From Pseudomonadota bacterium (lineage in GTDB: Bacteria; Pseudomonadota; Gammaproteobacteria; Acidiferrobacterales; UBA6901), in the NCBI GenBank assembly GCA_021785795.1, contig JAJYEK010000007.1, positions 1 to 61,126 of the forward strand: a stretch of 61,126 nt of DNA. The letters are read 5' to 3'. The notes below the pieces were generated by a model, which saw only the letters and a list, made by a program, of their open reading frames with translations, was not told where the DNA came from and did not search any database. Of the stretch, positions 1-8,620 are shown piece by piece (position 1 is the stretch's first letter; each line of letters starts with the position of its first letter). The position numbers were made by a program, and so were the translations under genes.

Positions 1-142
1 GCAGCAGTCTCAGCCGCAGCAGTCTCAGCCGCAGCAGTCTCAGCCGCAGCAGTCTCAGCCGCAGCAGTCTCAGCCGCAGCAGTCTCAGCCGCAGCAGTCT
101 CAGCCGCAGCAGTCTCAGCCGCAGCAGTCTCAGCCGCAGCAG
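1..142. repeat. 15-bp perfect tandem repeat, at least 9 copies
   Basis: The unit GCAGCAGTCTCAGCC is repeated nine times without a mismatch (1-135), followed by a partial tenth copy (136-142). It continues to the left of the window. Read on the minus strand in the parP frame each unit encodes Ala-Glu-Thr-Ala-Ala. The unit is a multiple of three, so copy-number change would alter linker length without shifting the frame. Confidence 0.95.
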
Positions 143-230
143 CGACATCACGCAGCATGTCGTCTAGATATGCTGACAGTGCTGCAGAAGCCGGCGGCAA
201 ACGATCTGTGCCGACGGTCACGTTTCTCAT
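1..230 (-). CDS. parP: ParP-like CheW-domain protein, N-terminal part only (cut by window edge)
   Basis: An ATG at 230 overlaps the TGA of the parA-like gene (ATGA, 4 bp) and opens a frame that runs off the left edge. About 76 codons are visible. The N-terminus contains ALSAYLDDMLRD, which resembles the short YLDxLL segment at the start of the CheW-like protein encoded after parA in Pseudomonas and Vibrio polar flagellar clusters (ParP in Vibrio, which tethers chemotaxis arrays to the pole through ParC). The rest of the visible part is an Ala/Glu/Thr repeat (AETAA units) encoded by a perfect 15-bp tandem repeat, probably the linker before the CheW domain. The CheW domain itself lies outside the window, so the assignment rests on position, the N-terminal motif and translational coupling. 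Confidence 0.68.
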   Translation of the reverse strand, partial: MRNVTVGTDRLPPASAALSAYLDDMLRDVAAAAETAAAETAAAETAAAETAAAETAAAETAAAETAAAETAAAETA

Positions 231-1024
231 CCCAATGCTCCGGCGAGCACAGTCTGCCTAGCAGCAGCTGTCAGGCTGTCGAGCAATGCAGAATAGGCGA
301 TAACCGCCCGTGCCTGCGGAAATAAGCAAGAGGCAGGCGTCCCGACCCGGCTAGCTTCTCGCAATTGAGTGTCAACCGGGACTGTGCCGGTCCAGAGGTG
401 GTCCGGATATCGTTCGTGCAGCAACTTCAACGTATCAAGCGACGCGCGGGTGCGCCGGTCGAACAGCGTAGGGACAATAACATAAGGCAGTTCCTGGCGG
501 CGTGAGCGCTTCACCATTCCCAAAGTGTGCAGCATTCGCTCGAGTCCCTTGAACGCTAGAAACTCTGTCTGCACCGGAACGATCAAATGCTTGCATGCCG
601 CGAGGGCATTGACCATGAGCAGTCCGAGAGCCGGCGGGCAGTCCACCAGCACATACTCGTACCGATCCACCAGTCGCGCCAGATAGCGCTCCACAACGAG
701 CCCCATGCCGTCGCGCGCACCCAACCGGCGATCAAGCGTCGACAACGCAGTCGACGCTGGAACCAGAGAAAGTCGATCGCAGCTGGTTGCGCGAATGCCG
801 TCGAAGCACGCCTCTATTCCGGCGGCAGCATTGGCAAAAATATCGTAGACGCTCGAGTCGACCGATTCCGGATCATGCCCGAAATAGGCCGTGAGCGAAC
901 CCTGTGGATCCAGATCCACCAGTAGCGTCTCATGACCACGCTGCGCCAGCAGGCCGGCAAGCGTCACCGCGGTAGTTGTCTTGCCGACCCCGCCTTTCTG
1001 GTTGGCAATTGCCCAAATATTCAC
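227..1024 (-). CDS. parC: ParA-family ATPase of the flagellar/chemotaxis locus (ParC type)
   Basis: This 265-residue protein begins with a deviant Walker A motif (NQKGGVGKTT, residues 8-17) followed by LLVDLDPQGS (Walker A') and YVLVDCPPALG (Walker B), the standard ParA/MinD layout. Its place after motC-motD and before a CheW-like gene matches the ParA-like protein that positions chemotaxis arrays at the cell pole (ParC in Vibrio). The start is GTG, overlapping the motD stop as GTGA. The C-terminal VPVDTQLREAS segment is typical of the family. It should form a dimeric ATPase that recruits ParP and through it the CheA/CheW arrays. It is not a chromosome-partition gene, since no parB is present. 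Confidence 0.88.
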   Translation of the reverse strand: MNIWAIANQKGGVGKTTTAVTLAGLLAQRGHETLLVDLDPQGSLTAYFGHDPESVDSSVYDIFANAAAGIEACFDGIRATSCDRLSLVPASTALSTLDRRLGARDGMGLVVERYLARLVDRYEYVLVDCPPALGLLMVNALAACKHLIVPVQTEFLAFKGLERMLHTLGMVKRSRRQELPYVIVPTLFDRRTRASLDTLKLLHERYPDHLWTGTVPVDTQLREASRVGTPASCLFPQARAVIAYSALLDSLTAAARQTVLAGALG

Positions 1025-1986
1025 GGTCGTCTCCGGGACGCCTGCAAGGCCTGAGGCAATGCATGCGGCGGCGCGGCACGCGCTGCCCCGGATGACAGAC
1101 GCTGAGGAATGACACCCATCATGTCGGGGGAATCCGAATGCGCCAAAATCATCAAAACCACGCGACGGTTCTGGTTGCGCCCGATCTTGGTCGCGTTGGT
1201 GGCCACTGGCCGGTACTTCCCCAGTCCGATGGCTGCCATGCGCCGCGGATCAATACCAGCACGCATGAATAGCTGAACAACGCTTACTGCCCGAGCCGCT
1301 GACAGTTCCCAGTTCGAGGGATACTCGACCGTATGGATGGGTCTGTTGTCAGTAAAACCTTCGACGTGGATTGGGTTCGGAAACTTGCGCAGAACCTTGG
1401 AAATTTTTGCAAGAATCGGAACCGCATCAGGCTGAAGCCGTGCACTGCCGCTCGGAAAAAGAATGCTGGCCCTGATTTCCACCGCCAGATACAGGCTGCT
1501 GCGCCGCACCACGATAAGCTTCTCCTTGATGAGCGCGTGCATGGCATGCTCAATCTGACTGCTCATCTGCTTGATTGCGACCGCCTGTTTGTCCTCCAGC
1601 CCGTGTTTGGAATGTGTTCGGTGCTGCGGCACGTCAGACGGTGCCGGCGTCGTCATCGGCGTCGTCATTGGCATCGGAAGTGCAATCGCCACCGGATTCG
1701 GTTGCTGCGCGCCCATAACCGGCGCGCCCGGGCGCATTATTGGATCGTTCGGCTGCTTGTACATGATTCGGGCGGGCTTGCCGAACTGAATCGGCATCAC
1801 CGTTTTCGGTTGTCCGCGGAACGCCGCCATGAGCGCGTCGGACAAGACACGGAATTTTCCTTCGTTGATTGCTGAAACCGAGTACATCACCACGAAGAAC
1901 GCGAATAGAAGGGTAATGAAATCCGCGTACGACACCAGCCAGCGCTCGTGGTTTTCGTGTTCCTCGTGTTTCGCTTTACGTGCCAT
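1021..1986 (-). CDS. motD: Flagellar stator subunit MotD (MotB family)
   Basis: The 321-residue protein has a charged N-terminus, one membrane span (about residues 18-40) with the proton-binding aspartate in SYADFITLLFAFF (Asp22), and a variable linker rich in Pro/Met/Thr. A C-terminal OmpA-like peptidoglycan-binding domain (about 170-285) contains VEGFTDNRPI and NWELSAARA. With MotC it forms the torque-generating ion channel anchored to the cell wall. The pairing with motC beside cheB is the Pseudomonas-type motCD arrangement. It overlaps the parA-like start by 4 bp. A second stator pair (motA/motB) is not in the window. Confidence 0.93.
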   Translation of the reverse strand: MARKAKHEEHENHERWLVSYADFITLLFAFFVVMYSVSAINEGKFRVLSDALMAAFRGQPKTVMPIQFGKPARIMYKQPNDPIMRPGAPVMGAQQPNPVAIALPMPMTTPMTTPAPSDVPQHRTHSKHGLEDKQAVAIKQMSSQIEHAMHALIKEKLIVVRRSSLYLAVEIRASILFPSGSARLQPDAVPILAKISKVLRKFPNPIHVEGFTDNRPIHTVEYPSNWELSAARAVSVVQLFMRAGIDPRRMAAIGLGKYRPVATNATKIGRNQNRRVVLMILAHSDSPDMMGVIPQRLSSGAARAAPPHALPQALQASRRRP

Positions 1987-2109
1987 GGGGCGTCAGCCTC
2001 CAGCGCTCATGCAAGCAACACCAGCGCATGCGCGGTCACCGTTGGCAGGACAGCCACTCCAGCGCACCGCTGCGGCTGCGTGCTCTGTCTTTGTACCCGA
2101 TGGAAGTAT

Positions 2110-2850
2110 TCAATGCGCATAGCCCTGCAACTTTGTTTCAATGTTTCGCGGGTTCTCGCCTCCGGCAATCGAAATGATGCCTTCGATGATCATGACTCGA
2201 AACTGTGTCTGGACATGAATCTGGCTCTTTATTTTGTTGGAAAACGGGAGGTAGATCAGATTGGCCGACCCCACGCCATAAATGGTTGCCACAAAGGCGG
2301 TCGCGATTCCCGCACCGAGCTTGGACGGATCGGCCAGATGGGCCATCACATGAATCAGGCCCATGACCGCACCGATGATACCGATGGTCGGACTGTATCC
2401 TCCCATGCCTTCGAATACCTTGGCCGCCTGGGTCTCACGGTGCTCCGTAGCTTCGAGATCCACCTCGAGTATGGCGCGTATCGTGTCCGGTTCGGTTCCG
2501 TCCACCAGCAGCTGCAGTCCCTTCTTAGCAAAGGGGTCGGGTTCGGATTCGGCGATCGATTCCAGGCCGAGCAACCCTTCCTTGCGTGCTATCTGGCTCC
2601 AGCCGACGATTTTTTCGATGACTGCCACTGGTACGAGCTTGGGCGGCATGAAGACCCATTTTGCGATTCGCAGAGCGCGCAGAAATACCTTGAGCGGGGT
2701 CTGCAGCAAGATCGCCCCGACCGTTCCTCCGAAGACAATGACGAACGCGGTTACTTGAAGCAGAGACCGGGTCTGACCCCCGTCGATCATGTTTCCGCCG
2801 AGAATGGCCCCGATGCCTAGGAGCAGACCGAATAGGCTCAGGATATCCAC
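2110..2850 (-). CDS. motC: Flagellar stator subunit MotC (MotA family)
   Basis: A 246-residue MotA-family membrane protein. N-terminal spans (residues 3-22 and 32-52), a cytoplasmic domain of about 90 residues with the charged segment that contacts FliG, and two C-terminal spans around GYSPTIGIIGAVMGLIHVM and IATAFVATIYGVGSANL are all visible. The start is GTG (GTG GAT ATC), only 3 bp after the cheB stop, so translation is probably coupled. It forms the stator with MotD. About 120 bp separate it from motD, and I see no clear promoter or terminator there. Confidence 0.93.
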   Translation of the reverse strand: MDILSLFGLLLGIGAILGGNMIDGGQTRSLLQVTAFVIVFGGTVGAILLQTPLKVFLRALRIAKWVFMPPKLVPVAVIEKIVGWSQIARKEGLLGLESIAESEPDPFAKKGLQLLVDGTEPDTIRAILEVDLEATEHRETQAAKVFEGMGGYSPTIGIIGAVMGLIHVMAHLADPSKLGAGIATAFVATIYGVGSANLIYLPFSNKIKSQIHVQTQFRVMIIEGIISIAGGENPRNIETKLQGYAH

Positions 2851-2853
2851 GGC

Positions 2854-3897
2854 CTAGGCCCTCCGTGCCAGCGCCGGACCGATATCGGAGAGCGAGATCA
2901 CCTGGTCGGCAAGCCCAGCCTCCGTAACTGCCATGGGCATTCCATAGATAGCGCACGACGCCTCGTCCTGTGCCCAGACAGTCGATCCACTTCCTTTCAG
3001 TTGGCGCGCACCTTCGCGCCCGTCGGCACCCATTCCAGTGAGGACGACCGCCAGCACCTTGCCAGGATACACCGTGGCGGCAGAGCCGAAGGTCACATCC
3101 AGGCTGGGGTGGTAATGCTGGCTTGCTTCGCTGTCGCGGACGCGCACGACGGTTCCGTCGCGTCTTGCTTCGAGCAGCATCTGCCGCCCTCCGGGAGCCA
3201 GAAGCGCGTTACCAGGCTGCAGTACATCTCCGTCGCGCGCTTCACGTACCGTAATTGCACATAGATCGTTGAGGCGCTGCGCAAACGCTGGCGTAAAGCT
3301 CGCTGGCATGTGCTGCACCAGCAGCAGTGGCAGAGGGAAGTTGCCGGGTAGCTGGCTCAATACCTGGCGTAGCGCCACCGGGCCCCCGGTCGAAGCTCCA
3401 ATGAGAACCAGCCGATGGTTACCGATTGGCCGCAAGCCGGCCGTGTGCGCGGCACGCCCCTCACGGACATCGGGAATCACGCCGCGGTGATGCGCCTGAC
3501 TGCGCAGACCCAGGGCCCGTACCCGGGCACACAACCGCCTCCTCGCTTCCTCCCTATCCTGCGAAATATCCTCCAGGCGCTTGGGAAGGTAGTCCATTGC
3601 TCCGGCATCTAGGGCATCAAGTGTCGCCTTTGCGCCTTCATGCGTGAGGGAAGAAAACATGAGAATGGGTGTCGGACGGTCTGCCATGATCCGTCGCACG
3701 GCATTGATGCCATCCAACACCGGCATTTCGATGTCCATGGTAATCACGTCCGGGCGCAGCGCCTCTGTCTGCTCAATTGCCTCCATGCCATTTGCCGCGA
3801 CGCCGGCCACCTCAAGGAGCGGATCAGCCGAAAGGATCTCCGCGATCCGGCGCCGAAAAAAGCCCGAATCATCAACAATGAGCACCCGTACGGCCAT
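2854..3897 (-). CDS. cheB: Chemotaxis glutamate methylesterase/deamidase CheB (first system)
   Basis: A 347-residue two-domain response regulator. The N-terminal receiver has the acidic pair in VLIVDDS and the phosphorylatable Asp55 in ITMDIEMP. The C-terminal methylesterase has Ser169 (IGASTGG), His196 (VQHMP) and Asp292 (TGMGADG), so the catalytic triad is intact. It removes methyl groups from receptor glutamates when phosphorylated by CheA. It overlaps cheA by one base (TGATG), which shows tight coupling. No cheR partner is present in this cluster. The only cheR of the window is in the second chemotaxis block. Confidence 0.95.
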   Translation of the reverse strand: MAVRVLIVDDSGFFRRRIAEILSADPLLEVAGVAANGMEAIEQTEALRPDVITMDIEMPVLDGINAVRRIMADRPTPILMFSSLTHEGAKATLDALDAGAMDYLPKRLEDISQDREEARRRLCARVRALGLRSQAHHRGVIPDVREGRAAHTAGLRPIGNHRLVLIGASTGGPVALRQVLSQLPGNFPLPLLLVQHMPASFTPAFAQRLNDLCAITVREARDGDVLQPGNALLAPGGRQMLLEARRDGTVVRVRDSEASQHYHPSLDVTFGSAATVYPGKVLAVVLTGMGADGREGARQLKGSGSTVWAQDEASCAIYGMPMAVTEAGLADQVISLSDIGPALARRA

Positions 3898-5774
3898 CAG
3901 GCGACCTCGCTCTGGCGGGCACTGCGCCCATAGGCGTGCATCAGGCCCGGAACATCGAGAATCAGCGCCATGCGGCCGTTACCAGTGATCGTAGCGCCAG
4001 CCAACCCCGGAGTGCCCTGGAGCAGCGCGCCCAGAGGCTTTATAACCACCTCCTCCTGACCGATCAGGCTGTCGACGATGAAGCCAACCCTCTGCGCCCC
4101 AGCAGTCACAATCACTACGTGTCCGGAATCCGGCCATGGTTCGCCGGAACCGTCGCAGTTCAGCCATTGGCGCAGATAGAACAGAGGTAGAGGCCGATCG
4201 CGCACCATAACCACGCGCTGACCGTCAATGTTGTTGAGCTTCTTCAGATCAAGATGCAGGATCTCTGCCACGCACGTCAGCGGAAGCGCAAAGACTTGCG
4301 GCCCAACCATCACCATAAGCGTAGGCATGATCGCGAGCGTCAAGGGCACCCGGATGATCATGCGGGTGCCCTTGCCAGGCTCCGATTCTATGTCAATCGT
4401 GCCATTGAGCTGGCTTATTCGGGTCTTGACCACGTCCATGCCCACGCCACGCCCGGACACGTCGGTAATCTCGCTCTTGGTGGAAAATCCTGGCAGGAAG
4501 ATCAGGCCGTAGCAGTCTTCGCGTCCGAGGCGCGCCGCCGCATCGGGATCGAGAACGCCTTTTTCCACCGCCTTGCGCCGCAGCAGTTCAGGATCCATGC
4601 CACCACCGTCATCGGCGATCACTAGACGTATGTGATCGCCTTCCTGTGCTGCCGCGAGCAGCACACGCCCCGCGTCCGGCTTTCCGGCGGCCCGCCGAAT
4701 TTCGGGCCCCTCGATACCGTGGTCAACTGCATTGCGCACGAGATGCACTAGCGGATCGGCGAGCGCCTCAACCAGATTCTTGTCCAGATCGGTTTCCTCG
4801 CCCTGGAGCTCCAGAACCACTTCCTTGCCGAGCCCGCGGGCAAGATCGCGCACGACGCGCGGAAAGCGCCCAAATACCTTCTTTATTGGCTGCATGCGCG
4901 TCTTCATGACCGCGACCTGCAGATTTTCGGTGACTACATCAATATTGGCGACCGCAGCCGCCATCTGCTCATCGTCGGTGGCCGCCTTGAGCGTAACCAA
5001 CCGGTTTCGTACCAGCACGAGTTCGCCGACCATGTTCATGATGTCGTCCAGCCGCTTAGTGTCCACACGCACCGTGTTTTCGGCCGCAACCGGGGCAGCC
5101 GCAGGAGCGGACGGTGGATCGTTCACGATCTCGCCAGAAACCGATTTCACCGCCGGCATGCGGGCAGCCCCGGTCTTTTCGGCCGGCGCGCCCTGCAATG
5201 CATCGAGCAGGGCTTCGAACTCAGCGTCAGTGATCTCGCCGCTTTGACCAGACTTAGCGGTCTCGACTGCCGGGGCCGGCACCCCTGCAGGCAATGCATC
5301 GAGCAGAGCTTCGAATTCCTGATCGGTCAGGTCATCGGTGTTTGCAGCCGGCTGCGACGCAACCGAGCGCTGCGTTGGGGCCTGGGCCGGCTGTGCCAGG
5401 CTCTCGAGTCGTTCGATGAGTTGCTTGTCGACGGGCGCCGGATCCCGGCCGGCGCGCAACGCCTGAAACATGGCGTTCACGACGTCTACGGCCTGAAGCA
5501 CAACATCCATGAGGTCCGCGTCGACTGTGCGCTTGCCCTGGCGCAGTGAATTGAAAACGTCTTCCGAGTGATGGCATAGCTCCACCATCGGGCTCAGATT
5601 AAGAAAGCCGGCGCCGCCCTTGATCGTGTGAAACCCACGAAACACTGCGTTCAGAAGATCGAAGTCGCCGGCGCGGCTCTCCAACTCCACGAGCTGGCTG
5701 CCCAGGTTTTCGACGATCTCGCCGGCCTCGACCAGGAAGTCCTGCAGGATCTTGTCGTCGGCGTCTATCGCCAT
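3897..5774 (-). CDS. cheA: Chemotaxis histidine kinase CheA (first, flagellar system)
   Basis: A 625-residue kinase. The P1 domain carries His49 in FHTIKGGAGF. A long Ala/Pro-rich linker (about 128-235) replaces a folded P2 and holds two copies of the motif EFEALLDAL (153-161 and 185-193). Dimerisation (about 235-300) and the ATP-binding domain follow, with N-box HLVRNAVDHG (344-353) and G-boxes ADDGGGMD and GRGVGMDVVK, then a C-terminal CheW-like regulatory domain. It phosphorylates CheY and CheB. The order cheY-cheZ-cheA-cheB-motC-motD after fliA is that of the main flagellar (F6-type) system of Pseudomonas and Vibrio. The cognate cheW is probably beyond the left edge. Confidence 0.95.
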   Translation of the reverse strand: MAIDADDKILQDFLVEAGEIVENLGSQLVELESRAGDFDLLNAVFRGFHTIKGGAGFLNLSPMVELCHHSEDVFNSLRQGKRTVDADLMDVVLQAVDVVNAMFQALRAGRDPAPVDKQLIERLESLAQPAQAPTQRSVASQPAANTDDLTDQEFEALLDALPAGVPAPAVETAKSGQSGEITDAEFEALLDALQGAPAEKTGAARMPAVKSVSGEIVNDPPSAPAAAPVAAENTVRVDTKRLDDIMNMVGELVLVRNRLVTLKAATDDEQMAAAVANIDVVTENLQVAVMKTRMQPIKKVFGRFPRVVRDLARGLGKEVVLELQGEETDLDKNLVEALADPLVHLVRNAVDHGIEGPEIRRAAGKPDAGRVLLAAAQEGDHIRLVIADDGGGMDPELLRRKAVEKGVLDPDAAARLGREDCYGLIFLPGFSTKSEITDVSGRGVGMDVVKTRISQLNGTIDIESEPGKGTRMIIRVPLTLAIMPTLMVMVGPQVFALPLTCVAEILHLDLKKLNNIDGQRVVMVRDRPLPLFYLRQWLNCDGSGEPWPDSGHVVIVTAGAQRVGFIVDSLIGQEEVVIKPLGALLQGTPGLAGATITGNGRMALILDVPGLMHAYGRSARQSEVA

Positions 5775-5786
5775 GGCCGCATTCCG

Positions 5787-6521
5787 TCAGAATCCGAGGC
5801 TGGACAGAAGGCTGTCCACCTCGTCCTGGTTTGCCACCACGTCCAGCCGGCCGGCCGGCCTGATTTGGGGTCCCTCCAGGGTCGTTTGGCTGCCTTTGTC
5901 CGGATCCGCCGGCAGGATACGCTGACGCGAAACTCGGATGAGTCCGACCAGACTGTCTTCGACCTCTTGCACCAGGCGTATCACCCTATGGATCACTTGG
6001 CCAGTGATGTCCTGGTACTCCTGCGCCATAAGGATATCCATTAGGTTGGCATGGATATGCGAGGCATCCTTGGTGATCACGGCCAGAAACTCCTCGATGC
6101 GTCGCGCCAGAGCACGGAACTCCTCCGGCGTAAGCTCCCGCCGTGTAAAGCGCGACCATTCCTCTTTCAGGCTGGTGGCACTTTCACCGAGACGGTTGCT
6201 CACCGGCAAGGTTTCCTCTATGGCATTGAGCGTGCGGCGGGCCGCCTGTTCCGTCATCGAGACAACATAGTTCAGACGGTCGCGCGCGTCCGGAATGTCC
6301 TTCTCCGCGATTGCCGCTACACGCGCATCCAGCTGAAAGCTGTTGAGCGTGTCATGCAGATCGCGTGTCAGGCGCCCAATCTCTCCGAACAGATCGGCGT
6401 CTCGGCCGTTATGAAATTCGTCCAGAATGCGGCTGGCGTCATCATCGTCGGAATCTTCAATGCGGCGGGCCAGCATGCGCACCTCATCCAGACACTGCTG
6501 CTTGGTCAATTTTTTGTTCAT
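5787..6521 (-). CDS. cheZ: CheY-P phosphatase CheZ
   Basis: The 244-residue protein is mostly helical. The phosphatase signature is seen as MAQEYQDITGQVIHR (about residues 165-180), with the catalytic Asp and Gln in place. The C-terminus QDEVDSLLSSLGF is the CheY-binding peptide of the family. It dephosphorylates CheY-P to end the motor-reversal signal. The start codon is ATG at 6521, after a GGGAA-type ribosome site. The gap to cheA is 12 bp. Confidence 0.94.
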   Translation of the reverse strand: MNKKLTKQQCLDEVRMLARRIEDSDDDDASRILDEFHNGRDADLFGEIGRLTRDLHDTLNSFQLDARVAAIAEKDIPDARDRLNYVVSMTEQAARRTLNAIEETLPVSNRLGESATSLKEEWSRFTRRELTPEEFRALARRIEEFLAVITKDASHIHANLMDILMAQEYQDITGQVIHRVIRLVQEVEDSLVGLIRVSRQRILPADPDKGSQTTLEGPQIRPAGRLDVVANQDEVDSLLSSLGF

Positions 6522-6559
6522 TCCCGTTCCCAGGTCTTCTCAGTACGCACGTGCTTTCT

Positions 6560-6952
6560 TCATGCGCTTGCCGCAATGCGCTCGTATATCTTGTCGATCT
6601 TCTCCTTCAGCGTATTGGCGGTGAACGGCTTGACGATGTAACCGTTGATACCGGCCTGCGCCGCCTCCACAATTTGGTCGCGCTTCGCCTCAGCCGTTAC
6701 CATCAGTACCGGGAGCTTGGCAAGATTTGCATCGGAACGGATTGAACGCAGCAGCTCCAGACCTGACATTCCCGGCATATTCCAGTCGGTAATCAGAAAT
6801 TGAATTCCGCCCGCTCGCAGAACTGGCAGTGCCGTATTCCCGTCATCTGCCTCGACAATATTGTTGTAGCCCAGATCCCGCAGCAGGTTCTTTATGATTC
6901 CGCGCATCGTGGCGAAATCATCCACGATCAGGATCTTCGTATTCTTGTCCAT
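6560..6952 (-). CDS. cheY: Chemotaxis response regulator CheY (first system)
   Basis: A single receiver domain of 130 residues: acidic residues in [10 protein letters not shown], phosphorylation site Asp56 in [11 protein letters not shown], the conserved Thr in VTAEAKR and Lys in YIVKPF. I chose the ATG at 6952, preceded by a GGAGG ribosome site a few bases upstream. A longer frame upstream would add 25 residues that CheY proteins do not have. Phosphorylated by CheA, it binds FliM to change motor direction. It lies 55 bp downstream of fliA. Confidence 0.95.
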   Translation of the reverse strand: MDKNTKILIVDDFATMRGIIKNLLRDLGYNNIVEADDGNTALPVLRAGGIQFLITDWNMPGMSGLELLRSIRSDANLAKLPVLMVTAEAKRDQIVEAAQAGINGYIVKPFTANTLKEKIDKIYERIAASA

Positions 6953-7007
6953 ACCGCCTCCGCTTGAACTAACTATCTGCCACGGGCTTATGCGCTGCGC
7001 CCGGGCG

Positions 7008-7736
7008 TCAATCACCACTCCAATCATGCATGCGCGCCTTCAGCCGCAGCACAGCCTGGCTGTGAATCTGGCTCACGCGTGATTCACTCACGCCCAGGAC
7101 GGCACCGATCTCTTTGAGGTTGAGCTCATCATCGTAGTACAACGCCAGCACCAGTCGCTCACGTTCCGGAAGAGCATCAATCGCCTGCGCCAAACTTCGC
7201 CGGAAATCCTCGGCCTGCAACCCCTGCTGCGGATCTGGGACGTCCGACGGCAGATCTTCGACGAGCCCGGGCTCGTCGTCACCGACATCATCCAGACTGA
7301 ACAACCTGCAGCTCGAGGCATCCTGAAGGATGCGGTGATACTCTTCGAGCGAAATACCGAGCCCGTCGGCAACCTCACTGTCGCGTGCGTCACGGCCATA
7401 ACGATTTTCGAGTTCGTGAATCACTTGCGCGGCCTCCCGCGCACGGCGGTGCACCGAGCGGGGTGCCCAATCGTTCTTTCGCATTTCGTCGAGCATGGCC
7501 CCACGTATCCGGATTCCGGCATAGGTCTCGAAGCTCGCCCCTTGCGACGCATCGTAGTGGCGCGCGGCCTCCAGCAGCCCGATCATGCCCGCCTGAATCA
7601 GGTCATCCACCTGAACGCTGGCGGGAAGCCTGCTGATCAGATGGTATGCAATGCGTTTCACCAGCCCGGCGTTCCTGGCGAGGGTATCTTCAATGCCCTT
7701 CGCCTGGTTTGCGGCATATCTGGCTGCACCGCTCAT
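7008..7736 (-). CDS. fliA: Sigma-28 factor for flagellar late genes, FliA
   Basis: A 242-residue sigma-70 family factor with regions 2 ([21 protein letters not shown]), 3 ([17 protein letters not shown]) and 4 ([23 protein letters not shown] split by a helix-turn-helix [11 protein letters not shown]), lacking region 1, as expected for FliA. The ATG at 7736 overlaps the fleN stop (ATGA) and was preferred to an upstream GTG at 7748. It directs RNA polymerase to promoters of the TAAAGTTT-N11-GCCGATAA type. A near-consensus copy stands before the flagellin gene here and a good one before the second che operon. Its anti-sigma factor FlgM is not in the window. Confidence 0.95.
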   Translation of the reverse strand: MSGAARYAANQAKGIEDTLARNAGLVKRIAYHLISRLPASVQVDDLIQAGMIGLLEAARHYDASQGASFETYAGIRIRGAMLDEMRKNDWAPRSVHRRAREAAQVIHELENRYGRDARDSEVADGLGISLEEYHRILQDASSCRLFSLDDVGDDEPGLVEDLPSDVPDPQQGLQAEDFRRSLAQAIDALPERERLVLALYYDDELNLKEIGAVLGVSESRVSQIHSQAVLRLKARMHDWSGD

Positions 7737-8620
7737 GCAACCGCACACGGTTCGGTCCTGCCGGCGTTAAGAAGACGCTCTACGAAGAACTCGAGGTGGC
7801 CGCGCGCACTCTCCGGCATCGGCCACGCATCCGCCTTCTGCGCCAGATTCCGGAATGCCGTGCCAGCCCGACTGCGCGGATAGGCGTCAACCACTGCTCT
7901 CTGCTTCTGCACCGCTTTGCGCAAGTATTCATCGAACGGAACCATCCCGAGATAGTCAAGCGCGACATCCAGAAAGCGGTCGGTAACGCGTGCAATCTTC
8001 TCGTACAGCGCACGGCCTTCTTGGATGCTCCTGGCCATGTTTGCCAGGACCCGGAACCGGCTCAGACCGTAATCTCTGTTTAGCACCTTGATCAGGGCAT
8101 AGGCATCGGTGATTGATGCAGGTTCGTCACAGACCACCACGATCACCTCTTGCGAAGCCCGACAGAAACTGATGACGCTATCCGATATGCCTGCAGCGGT
8201 ATCGATGATGAGAACGTCGAGATTCTGCCCAAGCTCGCTGAAGGCACGAATGATTCCGGCATGACCGGCCACACCGAGATCAGCCATAGCCTGCACCCCG
8301 GAGGAAGCGGGCACGATCTTGAGCCCTGACGGACCCGGAATGATTACCTCCTCCAGCGAACGCTCGCCGCTCATGACATGTGACAGGTTGTAGGTCGGTT
8401 GCACACCGAGAATGACGTCCACGTTCGCCAGACCGAGGTCGGCATCAAGCAGCAGGGTTTCACGCCCGTTAAGCGTGAGCCCCAACGCGAGGTTCACCGA
8501 TACATTCGTCTTGCCAACGCCGCCTTTGCCACTCGTGACCGCGATGACTCGTACCGGTCTCGGCCGGGCTATACGCCGCAACCCTGCAGCCTGATCGGCG
8601 GCACTCTCAGACGCACACAT
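7733..8620 (-). CDS. fleN: Flagellar number regulator FleN/FlhG (MinD-like ATPase)
   Basis: A 295-residue MinD/ParA-type ATPase with deviant Walker A GKGGVGKTNVSVNLA, the switch motif LLDADLGLANVD and Walker B VLIIDTAAGI. The ATG at 8620 is preceded by a GGAGG site 9 bp upstream and lies just inside the end of flhF (14-bp overlap). The extra 49 residues of the longer frame are out of character for the family and are the wrong-frame read of flhF. Orthologues limit flagella to one per pole and antagonise FleQ. The flhF-fleN-fliA order is the polar-flagellum arrangement. Confidence 0.94.
   Translation of the reverse strand: MCASESAADQAAGLRRIARPRPVRVIAVTSGKGGVGKTNVSVNLALGLTLNGRETLLLDADLGLANVDVILGVQPTYNLSHVMSGERSLEEVIIPGPSGLKIVPASSGVQAMADLGVAGHAGIIRAFSELGQNLDVLIIDTAAGISDSVISFCRASQEVIVVVCDEPASITDAYALIKVLNRDYGLSRFRVLANMARSIQEGRALYEKIARVTDRFLDVALDYLGMVPFDEYLRKAVQKQRAVVDAYPRSRAGTAFRNLAQKADAWPMPESARGHLEFFVERLLNAGRTEPCAVA

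Noticed and set aside
1..142. Regular short repeats at the left edge as a CRISPR array.
   Set aside because: The 15-bp units are contiguous with no spacers and lie in a coding frame.
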